Below are positions 39,980 through 47,227 of a DNA stretch of 47,227 nucleotides, piece by piece. Position 1 is the first letter of the stretch; every line of letters begins with the position of its first letter. Source of the stretch: an uncultured Bacteroidales bacterium (GTDB lineage: Bacteria > Bacteroidota > Bacteroidia > Bacteroidales > Paludibacteraceae); NCBI GenBank assembly GCA_902780495.1, contig CACZFM010000017.1, positions 1 through 47,227 of the forward strand. Reading direction: 5' to 3'. The translations under genes were made by a program, and so were the position numbers. The notes beneath the pieces are model-generated. The model did not search any database and had not been told where the DNA came from. It saw nothing but the letters and a program-made list of their open reading frames with translations.

Positions 39980-42457
39980 TTAGCGCAGTTTGGCGTTGAA
40001 CTTCTCTTCGAACGTCTTTTGCAGACGGCTCATGATATTCTCAATCTGCTTGTCTTTGAGGGTATCTTCTTTGTCTTGCAGCACAAAGTTGAGGGCGTAA
40101 CTCTTTTTGCCTTCTTCCAGGTTCTTGCCTTCATAGACATCGAACAGACTGACTTTGCGGAGCAGTTTGCGTTCGGTTTCCAATGCAGCTTTCTTGAGGT
40201 CGGCAAACAGAACGTTCTTATTGACAAGGAGTGCGAAGTCGCGACTTACCTCCGGATAACGCGGCAGGTCTTCAATCTTGACTCTGTAGTTCTTGGTTTC
40301 GTTCAGCAGTTGTGCCCAATAGAGGTCGGCATAATAGACCGGTGCATCGATATCGAACTGCTTAAGCAGTGCGCCATCCACCAGTGCCATATAGCCCAAC
40401 ACACGGCCTGCACGGGTCTTGAGAACCAGTCCGTCGGAGAAGCATTGGCATATACCGCAGCAGCAGTCACCGTCGGGATAGATAGCAGGTTCCAGTATCA
40501 GACTTTCCACATCCACACCCATCCGCAAGAGGATGTTGTTGACATAAGCATGGAGCTGGTAGAAGGATGTCTTTTCGTCCTTGCGCACCCATGACTGTGC
40601 GGTCTTGTTTCCGGTCAGCCAGAGGGCAAGATGCTGTTCCTCGGAGTAGGTGTCGGAATGATGGTAGCAGCGGCCGAACTCATAGAACTGCAGATTGGCG
40701 CTCTTTCGGTTCACATTGCGCTGTATGCTTTCCAAGCCTCCGAAGAGAAGGGTTTGCCGCATTACGCTGAGGTCTTGCGACAAGGGGTTCTTCACTTGCA
40801 CGCAGGTTTGCATCCAGGTTCCTTTCTGATAGTAACTCTGCTTGGTGAGCGAGTTGTTCATTATCTCGTAGAAACCTTGTGCCGTCAGTTGTTCGGATAT
40901 GCGGGTCTGCCATTTCTGGCTGTCGGGTTTGACACCGTATGAGAGATTGGTGTTCAGTTTTTCGGGGAACTCGATGTTGTTGTACCCATAGATACGGAGC
41001 AGGTCTTCCACCACATCGCACTCACGCTGTACGTCCACGCGGTAACGCGGTACGCGCAGGCTGTAGTCTTCGCCCTGACGGGTCCATTCAATCTCCAGTG
41101 CGGTGAGGATGGTCTCTATGGTTTCTGCGGGTACGGCTTTGCCCATCAGTTGCTGTACGCGGCTGAGGTTTATCTCCACGTTCCACAAGGGGAAGATGCG
41201 CGTATTCTCCAAATCGCTGTTGGGTTGTCCGTTCACGATGTCGGCTATCTCCATGGCGACTTCACCGCCTGCCACTTCCTGAATGAGGAGTGCGGCACGC
41301 TTGAGGATATAAACGGTCCGGTTAGGGTCGCAGCCACGCTCGTAACGGAACGAGGCATCGGTGGATAGTCCGTGTCGGCGCGCTGTCTTACGGATGGAGA
41401 CAGGGTCGAAATTGGCACTCTCGAGGAAGATATTGCATGTGCTGTCGCTGACGCCGCTTTCCGCACCGCCGAACACGCCGGCTATGCACATCTCCTCTTG
41501 GTTGTTGCATATCATCAGGTCGCGCTCATCCATTTCGCGTTCCACGCCATCCAAGGTGACGAACTTGGCTCCTTGTCGCGCATTGCGGACAATGATTTCG
41601 TGACCCGCAATCTTGTCGGCATCGAACGCGTGCAAGGCTTGTCCGGTCTCCATCAGCACATAGTTGGTGATATCAACGATGTTATTGATCGACCGCAAGC
41701 CGACACTCTGCAGAGCGTTCTTGAGCCATTCGGGCGACTCTTTCACCGTCACGCCTTTGATGCTTACGCCCGTATAACGCGGACAAGCTTGGGCATTGAG
41801 AACGCTGACACGGACAGGCAAGTCGTGACTCTGTACGCGGAAAGCGCTTACATCGGGCAAGGTCAGGCGGATATCCTGTCCGTGCGCTTTGTAATAGGCA
41901 TAGAGGTCGCGCGCCACGCCATAGTGACTGGCTCCGTCGTTGCGGTTGGGCGTGATGTCCACCTCAATGCAGGTGTCGTTCTGCACATGGTAATAGTCTT
42001 TGGCTTTCATGCCCACGGGCGTATCGGCAGGCAGGACGATGATGCCGTCATGGGCGGTGCCTACGCCAATCTCGTCTTCGGCACAGAGCATTCCGTTCGA
42101 CTCTTCGCCACGCAGTTTGCCGCGTTTGATAACGAAAGAGTCATCTCCGTCATAGAGGCGTGTTCCGATGGTGGCGACCACCACTTTCTGACCCGCCGCC
42201 ACATTAGGCGCGCCGCAGACAATCTGCACGGGACCTTCGCCGTAGTCAACGGTCGTGATATGCAGATGGTCGCTGTTGGGGTGGGGAACACATGTTTTCA
42301 CTTCGCCCACCACCAGTCCTTCCAGACCGCCGCGGATGCTTTCCACGGTTTCAAGGGTGCCGACTTCCAGACCGATGGAAGTGAGGATTTTCGCCACAGT
42401 GGGGGCATCGTCCGTAAGGGCGATATAATTCTTCAGCCAATTGTAAGATATATTCAT
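39980..42457 (-). CDS. pheT: Phenylalanyl-tRNA synthetase beta subunit
   Basis: This 825-residue subunit joins PheS to charge tRNA-Phe. It begins MNISYNWLKNYIAL, as is usual, with an EMAP-like tRNA-binding OB domain at about 40-150 (PNSDHLHITTVDYG, VCGAPNVAAGQKV, SNGMLCAEDEIG). The B3/B4 editing part (about 210-390), the B5 domain and the catalytic-like core follow, and a FDX-ACB domain closes the protein (about 735-825, RYPEVSRDFALLVN). Length and domain order are normal. The pheS gene is not in the window, so the subunits are coded apart, which is common in Bacteroidota. Confidence 0.95.
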   Translation of the reverse strand: MNISYNWLKNYIALTDDAPTVAKILTSIGLEVGTLETVESIRGGLEGLVVGEVKTCVPHPNSDHLHITTVDYGEGPVQIVCGAPNVAAGQKVVVATIGTRLYDGDDSFVIKRGKLRGEESNGMLCAEDEIGVGTAHDGIIVLPADTPVGMKAKDYYHVQNDTCIEVDITPNRNDGASHYGVARDLYAYYKAHGQDIRLTLPDVSAFRVQSHDLPVRVSVLNAQACPRYTGVSIKGVTVKESPEWLKNALQSVGLRSINNIVDITNYVLMETGQALHAFDADKIAGHEIIVRNARQGAKFVTLDGVEREMDERDLMICNNQEEMCIAGVFGGAESGVSDSTCNIFLESANFDPVSIRKTARRHGLSTDASFRYERGCDPNRTVYILKRAALLIQEVAGGEVAMEIADIVNGQPNSDLENTRIFPLWNVEINLSRVQQLMGKAVPAETIETILTALEIEWTRQGEDYSLRVPRYRVDVQRECDVVEDLLRIYGYNNIEFPEKLNTNLSYGVKPDSQKWQTRISEQLTAQGFYEIMNNSLTKQSYYQKGTWMQTCVQVKNPLSQDLSVMRQTLLFGGLESIQRNVNRKSANLQFYEFGRCYHHSDTYSEEQHLALWLTGNKTAQSWVRKDEKTSFYQLHAYVNNILLRMGVDVESLILEPAIYPDGDCCCGICQCFSDGLVLKTRAGRVLGYMALVDGALLKQFDIDAPVYYADLYWAQLLNETKNYRVKIEDLPRYPEVSRDFALLVNKNVLFADLKKAALETERKLLRKVSLFDVYEGKNLEEGKKSYALNFVLQDKEDTLKDKQIENIMSRLQKTFEEKFNAKLR

Positions 42458-42498
42458 GATTTCAGTGTATTTACACAGGTTATTTCAAATAAGCGTGC

Positions 42499-42529
42499 AA
42501 AGATAGTGCTTTTTTTTTGAATATGCAAA
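42499..42529 (-). promoter_or_regulatory. Promoter of pheT-prfC
   Basis: Minus-strand TTTG (42526-42529), 19 bases, TATCTTTG (42499-42506), about 40 bases upstream of the pheT start codon. Confidence 0.75.
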
Positions 42530-42567
42530 TATTTGTTTTATTTTTTATCAATCTGCTTTAGCGCGCA

Positions 42568-42598
42568 CAAAGAAGTTGCCGCGTTGGCAACTTCTTTG
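42568..42598 (-). terminator. Hairpin after the small peptide gene
   Basis: CAAAGAAGTTGCC (42568-42580) pairs perfectly with GGCAACTTCTTTG (42586-42598) over GCGTT. It is 22 bases after the peptide stop on the minus strand, but no T-run follows, so it may end or protect the transcript. Confidence 0.6.
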
Positions 42599-42620
42599 CG
42601 AGGGTATGTCAGTTCGGTAT

Positions 42621-42767
42621 TTAGAACTGCGGATAACGTGCAGGGGCATCAGGGCCTGCGCCGTTTCCCGGATCGATTCCGCCATTGCCACTGAGGGATT
42701 CCATTACGCACCATGCGCCTATCTCCAGAATTTCCGTGGCGGGTTGGTTATACATTTTCTTTTCCAT
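42621..42767 (-). CDS. 48-residue Gly/Pro-rich peptide of a Bacteroidales small-protein type
   Basis: The frame starts MEKKMYNQPATEILEIGAWC, continues VMESLSGNGGIDPGNGAGPD, and ends APARYPQF. The first half (Y-x-x-Pro-x-T-Glu) is shared, as far as I recall, by many unnamed small Bacteroidales proteins that begin MKK.Y..P..E and carry a Gly-rich end. Their function is unknown, and peptide signal or modified-peptide precursors have been imagined. The gene lies 31 bases after the surface-protein gene, on the same strand, and before a hairpin, so it belongs to that operon. There is no signal peptide or membrane helix. Confidence 0.75.
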   Translation of the reverse strand: MEKKMYNQPATEILEIGAWCVMESLSGNGGIDPGNGAGPDAPARYPQF

Positions 42768-42798
42768 TGTTATAATAGTGTTTTTTCGTTCGTTTTTG

Positions 42799-45700
42799 TT
42801 ATTTTATTACATGTCCTTGGGCATCGTATTTCACGCCATTGCGCTCAATGACAAGAATGCCGTTCTCGATATACTTGCGGGTTTCAGCGACAGCCTCTTC
42901 CGCTTGTTCGATGGTTTCGCCATCAGGTGCAGCAATCACCAGGCGTGGTTGGATGTGCAGTACATCGTCACCGCCCTTCAGATTGAAGTAACCGCGGAAA
43001 GCAGGTATGTCGGTATCCACATTCGCATAATAGAGACGGTTGCCACTGATGTAGATAGTACGTTTGCCTGTCGGCATCACCTGTTTGTAGGCGGTGCTGA
43101 TAAATTCAACCGTATAAACATTGTCCTTGGTGTTGTTCACCGTTTTGGAACCTGCAGCGATAGCTTTGGGCGTTACACCCTCAAAGGTCGGATTATCAAT
43201 GTCCGAAGTCGGAATAAAGATATACGGCGTGTTCGCTACGATACCGGTGCTGTTTTTCACGCAGTTAATAACCATACGTCCGTCTGCATAGTCCACGCTT
43301 GTAAGTTCAAATACCTGATCGCGGAACGTATTATGAGACTGGTTCTGGAAACTATAGCCGAACGGCAGCGAGAAGGTTGCCCAACGGCCTGCCTTGAAGG
43401 AACGTTTGTAGGTGATGTCAATAGCGTTACCGGCAGTTACCAATGCTGCATAGTCATCATAGTAATCGTCACCGGCCTCATGGTTATCTTCCAAATCAAA
43501 GGCTGTCACAATCTCTGTTGCGTTGAAGTGTGCGAAATAGGTGGCATCGCCGCTTACAGTTGGAGTGGAGCCGTTGGCGTATGCCAAGTCTCCGTTGGCT
43601 TCTGTTGCCCAACCATCGAAGGTATAAGTGTATTCGGCATCAGCAGCCTTGGTCGGAGTTGTACCGTTGAAGGCGGTAGTGGTGCCGTAGTTTTGGTCGG
43701 CATCCGTTTCCAGCGTACTTTCGCCGTTCTCAGATTTCCAAGTCACGGTGTATTGGTTAACGGTGCTGCTGTATGTGGCAGTGTAGGTTTGTGCCTTGTC
43801 AGCGGCATAGAGCGCAGGTGACCAGCCGTCGAAGGCGTAGGTGTATTGCGCTGTGGCAGCCTTGGTTGGAGTCTCACCGCCGTAAGCAGGGATATTGCCC
43901 TCTATTACATCATTCGGACCATCCAGAACGGTCTCACCGTCTTCATCAACGAACGTGATGGCATAGGTAGTTGCCTCTGCAAAGGTAGCAGTGTAGGTGG
44001 CATCTGCTGTCACGGTGAAGGTGCGGGTGGCATTCGTGTTATGATCTTCGCTCCATTCGTCGAAGGAAGCTCCGAGTTCCGTTGCATGTACATTCACGGT
44101 AATGCTTTGTCCAGACTGGCACTTGTAAATATACTTGTAAGAGCCTACATTGATAGTCAGCGTGTAGATGGTGAATGTCGGTACGTAAATAGGACGAATT
44201 GCCAAACCGTTACCGAGACGTCCGTCATATTCGAAAGTGCCGTTCCCGTTTATTGCTCCATCCTCAAAAATAATACCGGAGTTGTTACCCGTTGTGGAAG
44301 AATAGAATCCTTTTGTGTTCGTCCAATAGTAGTACTGTGTGGTATTTGAAAGCGATGTTGTTGAACTGCCGTTGGTGTTGTAGTAACCTGTCGCAGGCAG
44401 CGTTATACTATTGCCGTTGGCACCCGTGTAGGTGTATGACGAAACGCTGCAATTGCTCAGCAGGGCTGTCCATTGTGTGGGGCTGGGGATGTGCCAGTAC
44501 GAACCGATGGTTTGATTGGCTGCATCATGGTCGTTTGGCAGTGCTGTGCCATTAGCAAATCCTTGTGCCGTTCCTGTTGAACCGTTGTAATACGAGGTTG
44601 CACTAAACGATGTTCCCGATGACAGGTTACCCCAAGCGTAGTAGTTTCCTGCGGGTTTCTGGTCTGTAGCTCCCATGTTCTTGTCCGACCAGGCAACGCC
44701 GTAGCCCATATCTATCGGGGTATAAGTGATGCCGCCTACGGTCTTTGCCGTGAGGGCATATAGTATCTTCGTGGTGTTGGCTGTGGCATTCTGATATACT
44801 TCCACTGTTTGGGGTGTTGATTCCAAAGCGAAAGTGGCAGTCAAGTTCAGATCTTGAGAAACAGTGATGTTTCTGGGGTTGCTGCTGTTGCCGTCACTCC
44901 ATTCCACGAAACGATAGCCGTCATTGGCAGTCGCTGTCAGTGTTACTGCTGCACCGTAACTATATGTGCCGCCGCCGGTGACACTACCCATTGTGTTATT
45001 GGCGGATGTGGCACTGATGGTGAACTGCTCCAACGCAAAGGTCGCACCGACAGTGAGAGTTTCGTCCATATTTGCTCCAACGGTAAGCGATGTCTCCAAG
45101 TCCGTGCCGGACAAGGCTCCAGTCCAACCGGAAAGGACATAATGTTCTGCGGGTGAGGCGGTGAAAGTAACGGTTGTACCTGTGGTTATCGCACGTGCTA
45201 CGCCATCCTGTGCATAGGTGGAAGGGTCGGCTGTAATCGTTCCATGATCGGTTTCACTAACGGTCAATGTGAATGATTTCGCTTCGAAAGTGGCAGTAAC
45301 GGTTATGTTTTTGGTCGGAGTATAGGTGTTACCCGATGTGTGGGCTGTTGCACTCTCGCCGGAAGGGGTAATAGTCAGACCTGTCAGTTTATAGCCAGTT
45401 GCCGGTACTGCTGTTATGGTCAGTTCAGTTCCACCATCTATATTTGTGTTACCTGTTGTGAATGACTTCGCCGTGCCGTCATTGTATGAGACAGTTACTG
45501 TACCATGATCAGAATTGTAAGCGGCAATAGCAACGTTATATGTGGTTGCGCTGCGTACGGCATAATATGTTTCAGTTGTACTTATATTTGCCTCTTTCTG
45601 CACATGCATACGTGCTTGGATTGCAGAAGTTGAAACTTCTGTCGTGCAAGCTGCATTGGTGTAAAATTTTATCCCAACTTCTTCCTGGGCTTCAAGGAAG

Positions 45701-46731
45701 TCAATCACTTCAGTGGTATCATTCATCCATGTGAAATGTGCGTTAGCACTGGTACCATTCGCCCAATTGGCTCCGCCTGTGATTTGGAATGTCAGATTGT
45801 AAGAATAGATTTTCCAACTGGAAGAAGGGATGTTATTAGTACTGCTTATAGTTCTGGGTAATGTAGGAGGGCAATAAAAAGTGAGACCTGTTCCTGAAGT
45901 TGGTACTGAACTTACCCAATTGTTAAAGGCACTGGTTCCTGTCCAGTCTTCATGGTTAACATGAATTGTTTTTAATGCAGTACACCCGTCAAACATCCAA
46001 TAGTGACCTGAAGTAACATTGGTACTTGTTGCGTAAACCTTAGGAGATTTTACCAACTTGGAACATGACCTGAACAGACTCTGATAACAGTTTCTACCTA
46101 TCGTTGTTGCAGGCATTTCTTTTGGGGGGAGAGTCATGTTAGAGCAACTCTCAAACATACTCTTACAAGTAGAACTTCCAAGTGTAGTAGCAGGCATCTC
46201 CAAATTTTCAGCACTAGTTAACACTGTGCAACTCTTAAAAAGTTCTGCAAAATAGCCATTAGGCCAAGTGGCCTTCGTTTTAATTACTTCATTTGAGGTA
46301 TCATAGTCTGATAAAGAGAGAATATTTCCGCTAACCACAACAGTTCCACCAGACATAACAAACTTGGTTGTATATAAAGTAGAATATCCATCTGATGAAC
46401 ATGTTGAAATTGCTTCGACACCATATATCTGCATTTTACCTCCTTTAGGTATCGAACCTAAAGATACATTGCTAGTACCTGTAATCTTTTGCGAAGACCA
46501 ACCGCTTGCAGGAACTGTTTGTTCACCAGCCGAATTAAAAATTCGGAAATACATCGTGGGTTGAGGATTATTTGAATTACTGCTACTCCTTTTCATTGAT
46601 ACAGATGTGGCAGAAGAAGCATCGGTATTTGTAATAGTGAAGAAATTCGGTTCATCCGCCCACATAGGTTGTGGCGCGAGGGTTAGTAGCAGCAATAGGG
46701 CGGCTACGAAAGGAGTGAGAATTTTTCGCAT
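42799..46731 (-). CDS. Large modular surface protein (BspA-like, InlB-B and FISUMP-like domains)
   Basis: This 1310-residue protein has a signal peptide (1-25, ending MWA). Residues about 150-260 look like BspA-type leucine-rich repeats (MPATTLGSSTCKSMFESC, MPATTIGRNCYQSLFRSC). Bacterial InlB-B-like repeats follow at about 395-485, 485-570 and 570-640 (VTATFEAK, LTVSETDHGTITADP, YRFVEWSDG). A FISUMP-like domain is at about 655-850 (MGYGVAWSDKNMGATD, WHIPSPTQW), then further repeats at about 855-1075. A jelly-roll-like part lies at 1080-1270 (GRWATFSLPFGYSF). The tail, RKYIENGILVIERNGVKYDA, resembles C-terminal signals of type IX substrates; the call is tentative. It probably acts in adhesion or display. 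The 5' third is richer in A+T. Confidence 0.85.
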   Translation of the reverse strand: MRKILTPFVAALLLLLTLAPQPMWADEPNFFTITNTDASSATSVSMKRSSSNSNNPQPTMYFRIFNSAGEQTVPASGWSSQKITGTSNVSLGSIPKGGKMQIYGVEAISTCSSDGYSTLYTTKFVMSGGTVVVSGNILSLSDYDTSNEVIKTKATWPNGYFAELFKSCTVLTSAENLEMPATTLGSSTCKSMFESCSNMTLPPKEMPATTIGRNCYQSLFRSCSKLVKSPKVYATSTNVTSGHYWMFDGCTALKTIHVNHEDWTGTSAFNNWVSSVPTSGTGLTFYCPPTLPRTISSTNNIPSSSWKIYSYNLTFQITGGANWANGTSANAHFTWMNDTTEVIDFLEAQEEVGIKFYTNAACTTEVSTSAIQARMHVQKEANISTTETYYAVRSATTYNVAIAAYNSDHGTVTVSYNDGTAKSFTTGNTNIDGGTELTITAVPATGYKLTGLTITPSGESATAHTSGNTYTPTKNITVTATFEAKSFTLTVSETDHGTITADPSTYAQDGVARAITTGTTVTFTASPAEHYVLSGWTGALSGTDLETSLTVGANMDETLTVGATFALEQFTISATSANNTMGSVTGGGTYSYGAAVTLTATANDGYRFVEWSDGNSSNPRNITVSQDLNLTATFALESTPQTVEVYQNATANTTKILYALTAKTVGGITYTPIDMGYGVAWSDKNMGATDQKPAGNYYAWGNLSSGTSFSATSYYNGSTGTAQGFANGTALPNDHDAANQTIGSYWHIPSPTQWTALLSNCSVSSYTYTGANGNSITLPATGYYNTNGSSTTSLSNTTQYYYWTNTKGFYSSTTGNNSGIIFEDGAINGNGTFEYDGRLGNGLAIRPIYVPTFTIYTLTINVGSYKYIYKCQSGQSITVNVHATELGASFDEWSEDHNTNATRTFTVTADATYTATFAEATTYAITFVDEDGETVLDGPNDVIEGNIPAYGGETPTKAATAQYTYAFDGWSPALYAADKAQTYTATYSSTVNQYTVTWKSENGESTLETDADQNYGTTTAFNGTTPTKAADAEYTYTFDGWATEANGDLAYANGSTPTVSGDATYFAHFNATEIVTAFDLEDNHEAGDDYYDDYAALVTAGNAIDITYKRSFKAGRWATFSLPFGYSFQNQSHNTFRDQVFELTSVDYADGRMVINCVKNSTGIVANTPYIFIPTSDIDNPTFEGVTPKAIAAGSKTVNNTKDNVYTVEFISTAYKQVMPTGKRTIYISGNRLYYANVDTDIPAFRGYFNLKGGDDVLHIQPRLVIAAPDGETIEQAEEAVAETRKYIENGILVIERNGVKYDAQGHVIK

Positions 46732-46780
46732 AATGATTAAAATTTTGTTTTGGTTAATATTATTGTTAATTTGGTTGTTT

Positions 46781-46846
46781 TATCGTCAGCTTATCGTCAG
46801 CTTATCGTCGGCTTATCGTCGGCTCATCATCCCGTAGGTCGCTCGT
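46781..46846 (-). repeat. Second 11-bp repeat array, in the surface-gene leader
   Basis: TATCGTC units at 46781, 46792, 46803 and 46814, with a CATCATC variant at 46825, all 11 bp apart, run into TCCCGTAGGTCGCTCGT (46830-46846). This is the inverted copy of the array at 19397-19459. It lies in the transcribed leader of the surface protein. Confidence 0.88.
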
Positions 46847-46862
46847 ACGTCACGCAGCAAGG

Positions 46863-46957
46863 GGCAATACCTTTTGGGATATTGCCGCGCGAACGGGATA
46901 AAATGCGCTTAATTTACAGCGAATAGGGTGCCCCCCCCCCCGTACGGAAGTATTCGC
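46863..46957 (-). other. Leader hairpins with an 11-base C/G tract
   Basis: GGCAATA (46863-46869) pairs with TATTGCC (46880-46886). GCGAATA (46919-46925) pairs with TATTCGC (46951-46957) and loops out a run of eleven C at 46931-46941, which is eleven G in the surface-gene transcript. Such tracts change length by slippage. No gene lies between 46732 and 47196. Confidence 0.65.
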
Positions 46958-47033
46958 GGGACTTGGCCGGTCCGGCGTTCAGCATCCAATATGTCAAGGC
47001 GGGTACAATCATCGCGTTTTGTCAATTAGGGCA

Positions 47034-47065
47034 CAAAGGTACAACATTATTTTCGTTTGTGCAAA
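47034..47065 (-). promoter_or_regulatory. Promoter of the surface-protein operon
   Basis: Minus-strand TTTG (47062-47065), 20 bases, TACCTTTG (47034-47041). This leaves a leader of about 295 bases to the start codon at 46731. Confidence 0.78.
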
Positions 47066-47196
47066 TTTTTTGGTCAAAAATATGGAATTTTGTGCTTTTT
47101 TTGTCAAAAAGTGTTGGCTTTTAGCAGTTGTCTTATACTGAAATAGGTTTACTCATAAAACGAATAAAAAGTGTCAAATTTTAAGATTTTAGTTTT

Positions 47197-47227
47197 ATGA
47201 AGCGAACACTAAATCATTATTCTCAAT
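47197..47227 (+). CDS. Possible start of a gene running off the right edge
   Basis: An ATG at 47197 opens MKRTLNHYSQ and runs to the window end without a stop. The upstream region is A/T-rich and has no clear promoter. Ten residues are too few to identify anything; it is listed only because it could begin a real gene. Confidence 0.25.
   Translation, partial: MKRTLNHYSQ

Noticed and set aside
39674..40594. 306-codon frame on the plus strand between prfC and pheT
   Set aside because: It is antisense to both genes, has no domain and no promoter.
42685..43821. 378-codon plus-strand frame over the end of the surface gene
   Set aside because: Antisense shadow of a strongly supported gene; composition reflects the reversed repeats.

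Overview
The window looks like a chromosomal segment from a gut-type Bacteroidales (phylum Bacteroidota). The evidence is the repeated promoter pattern TTTG, about 20 bases, TAnnTTTG in front of nearly every operon, a MurF-alanine racemase fusion, a PorT-type type IX secretion protein, a TonB-linked outer-membrane barrel, a TamB-like envelope protein, and a surface protein built from BspA-like, InlB-B and FISUMP-like modules. G+C is near one half by eye. Family or genus cannot be fixed from the sequence alone.

Left end (1-3400): the tail of an unidentified protein, a small helix-turn-helix protein, a strikingly regular array of six GGG triplets every 10 bp in front of a promoter, a structured leader, and then five small genes. 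Three of these look like a phage-type lysis set: a two-helix membrane protein (holin-like), a DUF5675/YkuD-like cell-wall enzyme and a lipoprotein with a C-terminal membrane helix (unimolecular-spanin-like) that starts inside the enzyme gene. After them come what look like remains of an rRNA operon: a boxA-like element, the 3' tail of a 5S rRNA with its terminator, and an inverted copy of that tail.

Housekeeping block (3420-19360): a uracil-DNA-glycosylase-family protein with a small acetyltransferase; the three-gene proton-translocating transhydrogenase (pntAA-pntAB-pntB); tyrS; a shortened murF-alr fusion; and a leftward operon rho, aroQ, TonB-dependent barrel, porT, beta-helix lipoprotein, siderophore/cobalamin-type ABC ATPase. 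A tRNA-Ala(GGC) closes the block.

Defence island (19397-28666): a type I restriction-modification operon, hsdM, DUF1016 nuclease, hsdS, hsdR, YgjP-like metallopeptidase, transcribed leftwards. It is bracketed by an imperfect 30-bp inverted repeat (27 of 30 positions alike) set in arrays of 11-bp repeats. An orphan rRNA-like promoter with boxA follows on its right.

Envelope and translation block (28842-42457): an operon of a CPA2 cation/proton antiporter, an outer-membrane barrel protein and a 1581-residue protein that joins a TamB-like body to a BamA/TamA-type barrel in one chain. Then come a 2[4Fe-4S] ferredoxin, an ABC substrate-binding lipoprotein, a threonine-rich lipoprotein, and the pheT-prfC operon.

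Right end (42560-47227): a large modular surface protein followed by a 48-residue Gly/Pro-rich peptide gene. The surface gene has a leader of about 300 bases with a G11 tract and a second copy, inverted, of the 11-bp repeat array found beside the tRNA.

The strongest leads are the TamB-barrel fusion, the murF domain that has lost its ligase C-terminal part, the family of 11-bp repeat arrays (one inside murF-alr, where unit loss would shift the reading frame), the phased GGG array, and the lysis-like cassette beside rRNA-operon scars.
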